Of a stretch of DNA of 64,000 nucleotides, positions 57,063-64,000 are shown one piece after another; position 1 is the stretch's first letter, and each line of letters starts with the position of its first letter. The notes beneath the pieces were generated by a model, which saw only the letters and a list, made by a program, of their open reading frames with translations, did not search any database and was not told the DNA's origin. The DNA comes from Sphingopyxis yananensis (lineage in GTDB: Bacteria > Pseudomonadota > Alphaproteobacteria > Sphingomonadales > Sphingomonadaceae), in NCBI RefSeq assembly GCF_020687785.1, contig NZ_JAJEWI010000001.1, forward strand, positions 234,959-298,958, read 5' to 3'. Made by a program: the position numbers and the translations under genes.

Positions 57063-58297
57063 CCGGTGCGGGCTTGGTCCATCGTTCCGCCCATTTCAAT
57101 GTCGCGGTCGGACACCAAAGGCGTTGTTTGCTGCGGCAATCCGGCGGGTGTAATCACAAAATTGGCCACCTTATCCCCCTTGGCAATCGGCCCCTGCCAC
57201 GGCGTAGCACCCTGAATGGCGGCGCGATAGCTGCCATCATGCCCGCGCGGAACGGTCATGCGGACTGCCATGCTATTTTGCGCGATCAATTCCGGCTGGC
57301 TACCCCCGCTGACGTTCAAACGAAGCATCGGCGTGTTCTGCTGTGCCAAAACACGGCCTTCCCAAGCGCTAAAGCCCCATGTCATCAGCCGCTCTGCTTC
57401 GTCGCGCCGTTCGCGCTCGCTGCTCATGCCAGCAACGACCATGATCAGGCGGCGGCCATCGCGCTTGGCAGACCCCAGAAAACAATATCCAGCCTCCGCA
57501 GTATAGCCCGTCTTCAAGCCATCCGCGCCCGCAAAGCGCCCCAATATCGGGTTGCGATTGCGCTGAACGATAGGCTTTTTGTCCGGCGACAAGCCATGCT
57601 CCAACCTTGGCTGAGAGAAATAGCGGGCATAGGCTTCGGGATGATCGCGGATCAAGCGGTCGGCCAAACGGATCATATCTTCGGCGCTGACCATGGTTCG
57701 GCCGCCATCGGGCCAGCCACTGGGCGTACCAAATTGGCTCGACGTCATGCCAATATCAGCGGCTACACGGTTCATCCGCCGAACAAATTCTTCCTCGCTT
57801 CCATCCACGCCAACGGCCAACAAGGTCGCAGCATCATTGCCCGACACCGTGATCAGACCCATCAGCAACTTGTCCACGCTCACCCGTTCCCGCGACCGCA
57901 GAAACATCGTGCTATTGCCTTTGCGCGCATTCCACTGTGCCCAAATCGCATCGGTCATCTGAAATGTGTCGGACGTCTTTAACCGCCCATCTTTGATCAA
58001 ATCCAATATGACATAAGCGGTCATCACTTTGGTCATCGACGCGGGCGCAAAGCGTTTTTCTGCGCCGCGTGAAAAAAGGATCGCCCCGCTGTCCAAATCT
58101 TTCAACATGATGATCGGCGCTTTGGTCACATAGATTGGTCGGCTGACCGGACCTGTTCTGGCCGCCGCTTTGGGCTGTGCATCCGCATCCGCCGCGCCGC
58201 CCAGCCCCAGCCCGCCAACCATCAACATCATCGCAGCCAGCGATACCGCGCCCAGCCCAAATGGCTTGATCGCGGCGTTATATCGTCCCGCATTCAT
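57038..58297 (-). CDS. D-alanyl-D-alanine carboxypeptidase (class C PBP5/6-like)
   Basis: A 419-residue serine peptidase acting on peptidoglycan in the periplasm. After a hydrophobic leader (LAAMMLMVGGLGLGGAADAD) come the SxxK motif ASMTKVMTAYV, the SxN motif VSGNDAATLLAVG and the KTG motif LKTGYTAEAGYC. A C-terminal beta domain (PBP5_C type) follows. It trims the terminal D-Ala of stem peptides. It lies between a lytic transglycosylase gene (14 bases upstream) and tmk, with which it overlaps. Confidence 0.93.
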   Translation of the reverse strand: MNAGRYNAAIKPFGLGAVSLAAMMLMVGGLGLGGAADADAQPKAAARTGPVSRPIYVTKAPIIMLKDLDSGAILFSRGAEKRFAPASMTKVMTAYVILDLIKDGRLKTSDTFQMTDAIWAQWNARKGNSTMFLRSRERVSVDKLLMGLITVSGNDAATLLAVGVDGSEEEFVRRMNRVAADIGMTSSQFGTPSGWPDGGRTMVSAEDMIRLADRLIRDHPEAYARYFSQPRLEHGLSPDKKPIVQRNRNPILGRFAGADGLKTGYTAEAGYCFLGSAKRDGRRLIMVVAGMSSERERRDEAERLMTWGFSAWEGRVLAQQNTPMLRLNVSGGSQPELIAQNSMAVRMTVPRGHDGSYRAAIQGATPWQGPIAKGDKVANFVITPAGLPQQTTPLVSDRDIEMGGTMDQARTGWHRMTGL

Positions 58298-58311
58298 TCT
58301 GATACGCTCAT

Positions 58312-59376
58312 TTACCGGTGAATTTCATCCGCCAACACGCCGACCGACAGCGCATAGAAATTGGAACAATTATAATCCAAAATTGCGCGATAATTGCCCG
58401 TCAACAAATAGGCCGTGCGGCCTGGGCCATCGGGTTCCAACAACACCGCCTGAATATGATCGGCGGGCCAATTGCCCTGTTCTGGTACCACGCCCATTGC
58501 ACGCCATTCGCCCATCGAACGCCAACGGCTATGCCGCGCAAAAACACGCGGGCAGCGCGCGGGGTTCAGCTGGGATGCAATGCTGTCACGGTTGAGTGAT
58601 GCCGGAACGCGAACCGGAACGCCCCACGGCTCGCCATTTTTCCAACCAGCAGCGCGTAAATAGCTGCCGATGGATTCCACCGCATCCGCTTCGCTCGACC
58701 AAATGCGTGCCACACCATCGCCGTCACCATCTTCGGCGACGCGCAGGTAAACGGACGGCAAAAACTGCGGATAGCCAAAGGCCCCTGCCCAGCTTCCCTT
58801 CAAAACTTGGCGCGGAACGCCGCGTTCCACCATCACCATCGTCGCCAGAAATTCCGGTTCAAACAAGCTGCGCCGGCGCCCGTCATAGGCCAGCGTCGCC
58901 AAGGCTTCGGGCAAATCAAAATTGCCGGTCACTTTGCCATAAGCGGTTTCATGGCCAAAAATGGCAATCATCACCGCGCCCGGCACGCCGGTCTTCGCTT
59001 CGATTTGCGACAATAAGGGCCGCAAACGGGAATACACACTGCGCCCACCATTGATCCGCGCCGCATCGACATGCTTGGCCTTATAGGGGGCAAAGGCCGG
59101 AATGGCATTGCTGGTCCCGCCACTCGACAGATTATCCTTATCCAGCGCAATCACGCGGGCGTTATAACGCAGGCCCGCCGTCATCTGATCAAAGGTTGTC
59201 CGCGACACCCCTTGTGCCTGCGCAACTGGCCACAAGCTTTGAACATAAGCATCAAAGCCGCCATCGGCGGCGCCTTGGGCGCAAGCTGGCAGAGAAAACA
59301 CCGCCGCCCAAGCCGACAAGATAATCCCCGCCTTGGGCAGGTGCGAACTGATTCTGAAAGGATATTTGCGCATCAT
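58312..59376 (-). CDS. MltB-type lytic murein transglycosylase
   Basis: A 354-residue periplasmic enzyme cleaving glycan strands of peptidoglycan. A signal peptide with a possible lipobox-like SLPAC (near residue 32) is followed by FDAYVQSLWPVAQAQGVSRT and the catalytic segment IAIFGHETAYGKVTG, whose Glu is the acid/base, then LEPEFLATMVMV-type helices. The later YPQFLPSVYLRVAEDGDGDG and SIGSYLRAAGW are family hallmarks. The peptidoglycan-binding domain seen in some relatives is absent. It is the first gene of the dacA-tmk-holB-metG series. Confidence 0.92.
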   Translation of the reverse strand: MMRKYPFRISSHLPKAGIILSAWAAVFSLPACAQGAADGGFDAYVQSLWPVAQAQGVSRTTFDQMTAGLRYNARVIALDKDNLSSGGTSNAIPAFAPYKAKHVDAARINGGRSVYSRLRPLLSQIEAKTGVPGAVMIAIFGHETAYGKVTGNFDLPEALATLAYDGRRRSLFEPEFLATMVMVERGVPRQVLKGSWAGAFGYPQFLPSVYLRVAEDGDGDGVARIWSSEADAVESIGSYLRAAGWKNGEPWGVPVRVPASLNRDSIASQLNPARCPRVFARHSRWRSMGEWRAMGVVPEQGNWPADHIQAVLLEPDGPGRTAYLLTGNYRAILDYNCSNFYALSVGVLADEIHR

Positions 59377-59529
59377 TCACCGCCTTTAGGGTGAAATTGG
59401 CACAGATGCACCCATGTTGACCAGCATGGCACGCGCAAAAATGCGATAATCGCAATTTGTTGAACGATATTCGGTGAACCCACATCTTTTGCTTGCCGCA
59501 GAAATTTCAGCGATTAAGGAGGGCCGCAA

Positions 59530-59619
59530 GGACAGGTGGCCGAGTGGTTTAAGGCAGCGGTCTTGAAAACCGCCGTGGGTGGAAGCTCACCGTGGGTTCG
59601 AATCCCACCCTGTCCGCCA
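59530..59619 (+). tRNA. tRNA-Ser(TGA)
   Basis: A 90-nt class II tRNA with acceptor GGACAGG/CCTGTCC, G discriminator, encoded CCA and a long variable arm (GTGGGTGGAAGCTCAC region). The loop CTTGAAA gives anticodon TGA. Its 3' end borders a foreign-looking gene module, so it is a probable attachment site. Confidence 0.97.
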
Positions 59620-59804
59620 TTTATCCTTATATTTCAATACTTTAATCACTAAATGGGCTCTCACGCCCACTCTCGTGCCCACTTTGTGTGCGGTAGCACA
59701 CGTATGATTACGGCCAACCACGTACCATCTAATTTCTCGGACAATTAGCCGTTTCCTAACCTTTGCCTGCTCCTTTGGCCTCTACAAGCTAAGGGAGAGA
59801 CGTC

Positions 59805-60494
59805 GTGGCGAGAGGGATTAATGGAGATCAATGGTATACTATCGATGAGGCAGAGGCGATTGTTGTGGGAAAGCTCGGTCCCGATGCTCAGCGCTACATC
59901 GCCGAGGGGTTAAAGGACGGTCGGATTCGAGCCAAAGCCGATAGGCAGTGGGTCAGCAACGAGATCAACCTTAACGTGGCTTGGCGAACGCGGGCAGAGC
60001 ATGAAGGCGATATGCTGTTAGACGCGGAGGTTCGGCCAGCCATATGGCGGCAGTCCACGAATTGGCCACGAGATTTAGCTAGATGGCGCTGGAGCCAAAA
60101 TCGCTTCGTGATAACACGGAGGATGAGGACATCAGCTAAAGGCACACCCCCTGACCGGACCATCATTGTAGGATTGTATCTGCTGAAGCAAGATGTGCAA
60201 AAACTGTGTGGCCGGGGAAAAAAGAACAACGGTGGCGGAAAAGTTGACTATGAAAAATGGGCCAACTTGATCCACCAGTTCATCGACCTTGAACGAAAAG
60301 GTCGGATCACTCATGAGTCCTATCCCTCCAAAAACCACCTAATTGAAGCTATATGGGAACGCGTTGAGCTACTCTATGACCCTGAGCACAAAGTAAAAAC
60401 CATCGGCGAAACAACTGCTGGACGGATCGCTGGCCACCTATGGGATCTACTTGTCTCGACACCGCATACCCAGCCAAACCAAGACGCAACATAG
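59805..60494 (+). CDS. Unrecognised protein of the tRNA-Ser-associated element
   Basis: A 229-residue soluble protein starting at GTG 59805 behind GGGAGAG. The N-terminus WYTIDEAEAIVVGKL and AQRYIAEGLKDGRIRAKAD resembles a short recognition module near residues 10-45; the centre contains WPRDLARWRWSQNRFV and a GRGKKNNGGGKVDYEKW linker, then helical YPSKNHLIEAIWERVELLYD. I do not recognise the family. It is the first gene in the module and stands 96 bases before the excisionase-like gene. A role in regulation or replication of the element is only possible from context. Confidence 0.7.
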   Translation: MARGINGDQWYTIDEAEAIVVGKLGPDAQRYIAEGLKDGRIRAKADRQWVSNEINLNVAWRTRAEHEGDMLLDAEVRPAIWRQSTNWPRDLARWRWSQNRFVITRRMRTSAKGTPPDRTIIVGLYLLKQDVQKLCGRGKKNNGGGKVDYEKWANLIHQFIDLERKGRITHESYPSKNHLIEAIWERVELLYDPEHKVKTIGETTAGRIAGHLWDLLVSTPHTQPNQDAT

Positions 60495-60547
60495 CTCAAA
60501 ATAGCACTTTTGTGCTTCCGTTACGAACGCCAAACAAAACGGCAGTT

Positions 60548-60583
60548 CCTGTTTGGAGGTCAATTTCGGCTTCCAAACAGGAG
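60548..60583 (+). promoter_or_regulatory. Hairpin covering the ribosome site of the excisionase-like gene
   Basis: CCTGTTTGGA at 60548-60557 pairs perfectly with TCCAAACAGG at 60572-60581. The right arm includes the first three bases of the AGGAG ribosome site (60579-60583) of the gene at 60591. The stem could hide the site in mRNA, or act as a DNA operator for the HTH protein. Confidence 0.55.
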
Positions 60584-60590
60584 ATTCGTC

Positions 60591-60773
60591 ATGGCGAATA
60601 TTACTCACTCAGTCCGGGAGACAGCGCGTATGCTGTCCCTCGGATCGACAAAAATATATGAGCTGATCAACAGCAACGACCTTGAGGTCGTCAAAATTGG
60701 CAGAAAAACCCTCATAAAGCGCGATAGCATCCTAGCCTTGGTAGAGCGTTGCAGCATCAAGGGGGGCCAATAA
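60591..60773 (+). CDS. Excisionase-like helix-turn-helix protein
   Basis: A 60-residue HTH_17/excisionase-type protein: THSVRETARMLSLGSTKIYE holds the HTH, and the wing DLEVVKIGRKTLIKRDSILA follows the typical V-K-IGR-T-xI pattern. Such proteins serve as recombination directionality factors or regulators in integrative elements. ATG 60591 is behind AGGAG. Its TAA overlaps the ATG of the next gene (TAATG), so the two are coupled. Confidence 0.85.
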   Translation: MANITHSVRETARMLSLGSTKIYELINSNDLEVVKIGRKTLIKRDSILALVERCSIKGGQ

Positions 60774-61606
60774 TGTCCCGCCAGAATATAATGCAGCTAT
60801 CGCGACTGCAAAACGAATATGCGCTCACTGGGCCAAATGGCTCCTTTATCGAAAGCGCAGAAGATGCCCTCAATGAGGATATCATCCGCGCAAAGATGCT
60901 ACGTATCTATGCCGCGCAAAATGATGTCGCTGAGGCAAAGGACCTAGCGAAACGCATGGGTTCAACCGTCACGCCCTGCTCCCTTGCATCAGCGCGATAT
61001 ATGCATGACGTCCGACAGATAGTGGTTCCTCATTTATGGCAATTGGTGGACCAACATGACCCAGAGGTCCGAGCATTCACTTTATGTAGCCGCAAGTGGG
61101 AGTTTCCTGCCGCTGATCTCAAACTGGTGGACCCTTTAGCGTTGGTCTCTGGCCTACGTGCTGATCTCTATCGCCAAGGAGCCCGTGATCTAAACGGCTT
61201 TTTATTCGCCAATCAAGACGCTGAATTTAACTCAGCCACACTGAAGTGGCGCTTCCATTGGCATGGAATCGGCAGTGGCACACTGATTGAAGCTATTGAG
61301 GGATTAAGGGGCAGCCCTAAATATAGCCGCCCTAAAGATATCAGAATATCTCGCTCCCCACTTACCCACCTCCCCAGCCCCATCACTTATTTGATCAAAC
61401 CATTTTGGGGATCTCGTTGGCAGGGGCTCATCGACGGCCATATGCGCCGACAGAAATGGCGAAGCCGGGTCCCTGAACCTTGGCACAGCCAATTGTTGAT
61501 GTGGCTCGACAGGTGGAGGCCTGCCGACTGTGCGCTTTTGCAGGGCATGGCCGTCAAATCTGGTGGGCTAGTTATGAGCTCAAAAAATAAAGAATGGGAG
61601 AGCTAA
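60773..61606 (+). CDS. Candidate HUH-type replication initiator-like protein
   Basis: A 277-residue protein that begins at ATG 60773, overlapping the excisionase stop. It has three blocks in the order of rolling-circle Rep proteins: AFTLCS (101-106), WRFHWHGIGSG with the His-Trp-His triplet at 162-164, and ITYLIKPFW with Tyr 206 and Lys 209 as a YxxK motif. Family membership is inferred from these motifs; I do not recognise a named family. An HUH nuclease would nick the element DNA and start replication or transfer. The neighbouring DUF927 ATPase could supply helicase-like activity. Confidence 0.55.
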   Translation: MSRQNIMQLSRLQNEYALTGPNGSFIESAEDALNEDIIRAKMLRIYAAQNDVAEAKDLAKRMGSTVTPCSLASARYMHDVRQIVVPHLWQLVDQHDPEVRAFTLCSRKWEFPAADLKLVDPLALVSGLRADLYRQGARDLNGFLFANQDAEFNSATLKWRFHWHGIGSGTLIEAIEGLRGSPKYSRPKDIRISRSPLTHLPSPITYLIKPFWGSRWQGLIDGHMRRQKWRSRVPEPWHSQLLMWLDRWRPADCALLQGMAVKSGGLVMSSKNKEWES

Positions 61607-61607
61607 G

Positions 61608-61796
61608 ATGACCTATTTTAGCCAGTTAGACACCTCTAGCCCTATAGCTGGACAAGTTAATATGGGTGAGTGGATACAACACAGCATCTCTCTCCCTGTT
61701 CAACACCAATGCCACACCATCACTCTCCAAAATGCTGGGGAAGTGGGGAGCCGCGATTCACTTTGTGATGGAGGCTGCCATGAAGAAATCATTTAA
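61608..61796 (+). CDS. Small protein between Rep-like and DUF927 genes
   Basis: A 62-residue frame starting at ATG 61608, one base after the Rep-like stop codon and behind GGGAGAG. The product (MTYFSQLDTSSPIAGQVN...) has no recognisable motif and ends DGGCHEEII. It overlaps the DUF927 gene start by 17 bases. It may be a real linker gene or may only couple translation to the next gene. Confidence 0.45.
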   Translation: MTYFSQLDTSSPIAGQVNMGEWIQHSISLPVQHQCHTITLQNAGEVGSRDSLCDGGCHEEII

Positions 61797-63414
61797 AGTT
61801 GATGGTTTTATTACCAGCAGTGGGACAAGGTGGGTGAAGATTTCGGATAATGAAAAACATTGCTGGGTGCCGTTCAGCGATTTCCATGGTCATGGAAAAG
61901 AGGCAATTGCCAGATTAAGCCGCGGTGGAGTCATTATTGTTGGCTCAGCACGCGTCAAAAAATTAATGGATGAAGTTGCTGGGATCGAACAATTCTATGA
62001 AGCCGAACTGGTTGAGCACATAGGTTGGAACGGAAAACATTTTGCGCTCCCAGACGGCACCGTGTTCTCGCCGGAAGGATGCTCTTCAGATGAGGTGCTG
62101 TTTGAAATCTCCAACAACAAATGCTCTGCTAAGGGTGACGCTGAAACTTGGCTGCAGGACGTTGCCGCTAAGTTGGCAAACCAATCGATACCTATTTTTG
62201 GTCTTTGCCTGACCTTCGCCGCAGCTATCTTGCGGCTAACTAATCGTGTTGGAAATTTTGGGTTCGAACTCGTAGGCGGAAAAGGAACAGGCAAGAGCAC
62301 GGTCCAACAATTAATGTCGTCCGTGCTTGGCGGCGCTATACAGGGCGATGACGGTCATTATTATATCTCGTTCGACGCAACGGCGAACGGTTTAGAGCAA
62401 GAGATGTCCGCCCACTCCGATATCCCTATGATATTAGAGGAAGCCAATCTCTTTCTTGCGGGTGAAAGTCCCAAAATGAGGGGGGAGCACTTCAAAGCCA
62501 TCGCATTTCGCTTAGCGGGTGGCACTGATAAGCGGCGCTTTGATCAACGAAACGGTGGCGAATATCGATTTGTTTATATGTCGTCATCGAACGAACGACT
62601 GGCTGATTTAATTGATAATAGGAATGAGGCCGCAAGCGCGGCAGCAGATCGATTTATAACACTCGAACTCTTTCCAAGCCGCAAACACGGGGTGTTTGAC
62701 AAGATACCGCATGAGTACGCAACAGCGGGCCAATATGCTGGGAGTCTGATTGCGGCAGCAAACAACCACCACGGACACGCTATTAGGGTATTTTTGAAGC
62801 AACTGGTTCAAGATCGCCACGATGATGAAGATATCCTCAGGGCAAATATTGAGCGCAGCGTGCGATTATTTCAGAAAAAATCCAATGCTGACTTAGACAA
62901 CGGCTCCGCAGCACGTGTGGCTGAGGCATTTGGCATCGTCTACGCTGGGGGCGTACTCGCACAGCAATATGGTGCGCTACCTCAAGGACTTAAATGCGGT
63001 AAAGCGGTGTTAGATTGCTATAAGATGTACCTGTTAGGCAATCACGAAGCGTCCGCGTTGCTTTCCACCCTGCAAGCGATTGCGGGAAGAAATGACACTG
63101 CCAAGATTGGTTTCCAAAAACATGGGGGTACTCCCCTTCCCTCCAGCGATTGCCTCGAGGCAGTGCCAGCGTTTTTGAAGAAGGTAGGAACCAAGAGAGA
63201 GCTTTGGATCAAACCAGACCGCATTCACCATTTGATACCTGGATGGGCACGGTTAAAGAATAAGCCTGAAATTATCGCCCTTCTCAAAAGAGATGGTGAT
63301 CATAAAACCGTTAAACGAACACTACCTACAGAGAGCAAGCCTGCTAGAGTTTACTGCTTCGAGTTACCCAAGCAAAACAAGAAGGCAAAAGCTAAGCGCA
63401 GCAACAACTCATAA
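61780..63414 (+). CDS. DUF927 family ATPase/helicase-like protein
   Basis: A 544-residue protein matching DUF927, found in mobile elements as helicase- or primase-like proteins. The N-terminus (residues 1-130) is a beta-rich domain, then the Walker A-like FGFELVGGKGTGKSTVQQLM, ISFDATANGLEQEMSAHSD and a Walker B-like IPMILEEANLFLAGE, followed by EYRFVYMSSSNERL and a helical C-terminus ending in a Lys-rich tail. ATG 61780 has GGAGG upstream; ATG 61768 is an alternative. It is probably the replication ATPase of the element. Confidence 0.82.
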   Translation: MKKSFKVDGFITSSGTRWVKISDNEKHCWVPFSDFHGHGKEAIARLSRGGVIIVGSARVKKLMDEVAGIEQFYEAELVEHIGWNGKHFALPDGTVFSPEGCSSDEVLFEISNNKCSAKGDAETWLQDVAAKLANQSIPIFGLCLTFAAAILRLTNRVGNFGFELVGGKGTGKSTVQQLMSSVLGGAIQGDDGHYYISFDATANGLEQEMSAHSDIPMILEEANLFLAGESPKMRGEHFKAIAFRLAGGTDKRRFDQRNGGEYRFVYMSSSNERLADLIDNRNEAASAAADRFITLELFPSRKHGVFDKIPHEYATAGQYAGSLIAAANNHHGHAIRVFLKQLVQDRHDDEDILRANIERSVRLFQKKSNADLDNGSAARVAEAFGIVYAGGVLAQQYGALPQGLKCGKAVLDCYKMYLLGNHEASALLSTLQAIAGRNDTAKIGFQKHGGTPLPSSDCLEAVPAFLKKVGTKRELWIKPDRIHHLIPGWARLKNKPEIIALLKRDGDHKTVKRTLPTESKPARVYCFELPKQNKKAKAKRSNNS

Positions 63415-63665
63415 ACATCGATTGCGGCCACTGATGACATAACCGCATTTTTGTCATCAGTGCCCAACCCTTTTGCCGACATATGTGCCGACGTAAATAG
63501 CGTCCGCTATGCGCCCTCTTATCGGATGCTCCGCCAGACACCAGTCCTCCCCAAGAGCGGTCACTCCAAGTTCGATGGAGAACCACATTTGAAGTAGCAC
63601 ATTGGGCTGGAGAATCTCCCGCTGCGTACCTATCGTTGTCCCCCGTCAGCGCCTATGGCACAGAT
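63415..63665. other. Spacer between DUF927 gene and IS element, with a hairpin
   Basis: CACTGATGACA at 63429-63439 pairs with TGTCATCAGTG at 63452-63462, a perfect 11-bp stem 14 bases past the DUF927 stop. It lacks a T-run and may be a weak terminator. No coding frame or tRNA copy is seen in the rest, so no second attachment site was found. Confidence 0.5.
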
Positions 63666-64000
63666 TTGAGGTTGCGAATTAAGGAGTGTTTTGGTCTCAT
63701 CGTAGTGACGAAGGAACGCAGATGAGAGCAAAACACTCAGTCGCCAAAAAGCCAGCCGAGGCGGTGGTGAAGGACATACGCCGAGCGACGCGTCGGCAGT
63801 TTTCAGCCGAGGATAAAATCCGGATTGTGCTGGAGGGCTTGCGCGGTGACGATAGTATCGCCGAACTCTGCCGCAAGGAAGGTATCGCCCAGAGCCTATA
63901 TTACACATGGTCGAAAGAGTTCATGGAAGCTGGCAAGCGCCGTCTGGCCGGCGACACTGCCCGCGCTGCGACAAGCGGCGAAGTGCAGGATCTGCGCCGT
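63666..64000 (+). mobile_element. IS3-family insertion sequence, left part only
   Basis: The left end is placed near 63666, where TGAGGTTGCGAATTAAGG begins, about 57 bases before orfA, the usual leader length for this type. The boundary is tentative because the other terminal repeat is beyond the window. It has inserted next to the tRNA-Ser element. Confidence 0.65.
63722..64000 (+). CDS. IS3-family transposase OrfA, incomplete at window end
   Basis: The first 93 codons of an OrfA-type transposase. RRQFSAEDKIRIVLEGLRGD and IAELCRKEGIAQSLYYTW with the HTH, then SKEFMEAGKRRLAGDTARAA, are typical of IS3-family OrfA. No stop occurs before the window end. OrfB would follow, normally joined by a frameshift. 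It differs from the remnant at 14835. Confidence 0.9.
   Translation, partial: MRAKHSVAKKPAEAVVKDIRRATRRQFSAEDKIRIVLEGLRGDDSIAELCRKEGIAQSLYYTWSKEFMEAGKRRLAGDTARAATSGEVQDLRR

Noticed and set aside
59640..59720. Possible integrase remnant just after tRNA-Ser
   Set aside because: A few codons (SGHESGRESP-like on the minus strand) look like sequence often seen near integrase ends, but no integrase motif follows.

Overview
The window is a stretch of a sphingomonad-type alphaproteobacterial chromosome (Sphingomonadaceae by gene content and order; genus not resolved). The support is the conserved housekeeping run lipA-ratA, pncC-ispDF, dusB-ntrB-ntrC-ntrY-ntrX-hfq-hflX-mazG, the fused IspDF enzyme, several TonB-dependent receptors, a double-domain Hfq, and promoter-like sites matching the alphaproteobacterial EcfG general-stress consensus.

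Layout. 1-5.2 kb: the 5' end of an unknown gene, a secreted TPR-like protein, an Lrp/AsnC regulator, a large histidine kinase-like protein whose ATP-binding half looks degenerate, and tRNA-Pro(TGG). 5.6-15.9 kb: an accessory uptake/catabolic cluster with a secreted tyrosine-phosphatase-like protein, an SDR, two TonB-dependent receptors, a TetR regulator with inverted-repeat operators, and an epoxide-hydrolase-like enzyme. It ends in a truncated MFS transporter abutting an IS3-family remnant. 16.1-20.3 kb: a probable general-stress cluster (YghA-like SDR, divergent CinA-like protein, YetF-like membrane protein, Asn/Gln-rich small protein, haem-oxygenase-like protein) with two or three EcfG-like promoters. 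20.7-26.3 kb: a tightly overlapping four-gene DNA repair operon (MBL exonuclease, ATP-dependent ligase, Lhr-type helicase, PdeM nuclease). 27.2-31.5 kb: a 1428-residue autotransporter. 31.8-33.55 kb: a decayed integrative element at tRNA-Ile2(CAT), with a multiply broken integrase and a short AlpA-like gene. 33.7-59.4 kb: mostly core genes, including ettA, carbonic anhydrase, lipoate synthesis, isoprenoid synthesis, the nitrogen regulators NtrBCYX, hfq/hflX, MazG, tatD-metG-holB-tmk and two cell-wall enzymes. 59.53 kb: tRNA-Ser(TGA), followed to the window end by a compact foreign module with an excisionase-like HTH protein, a candidate HUH-type Rep protein and a DUF927 ATPase, then the start of another IS3-family element.

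How the parts work together. NtrBC and NtrYX are paired two-component systems; NtrX lacks the sigma54-contact GAFTGA motif that NtrC has. TetR with its two palindromes probably controls the divergent receptor gene and perhaps the SDR and phosphatase behind it. The strongest candidates for something new are the element at tRNA-Ser, the tandem Hfq with a perfectly conserved 30-nt internal repeat, and the small stress cluster whose CinA-like gene seems to be read from a leaderless mRNA.
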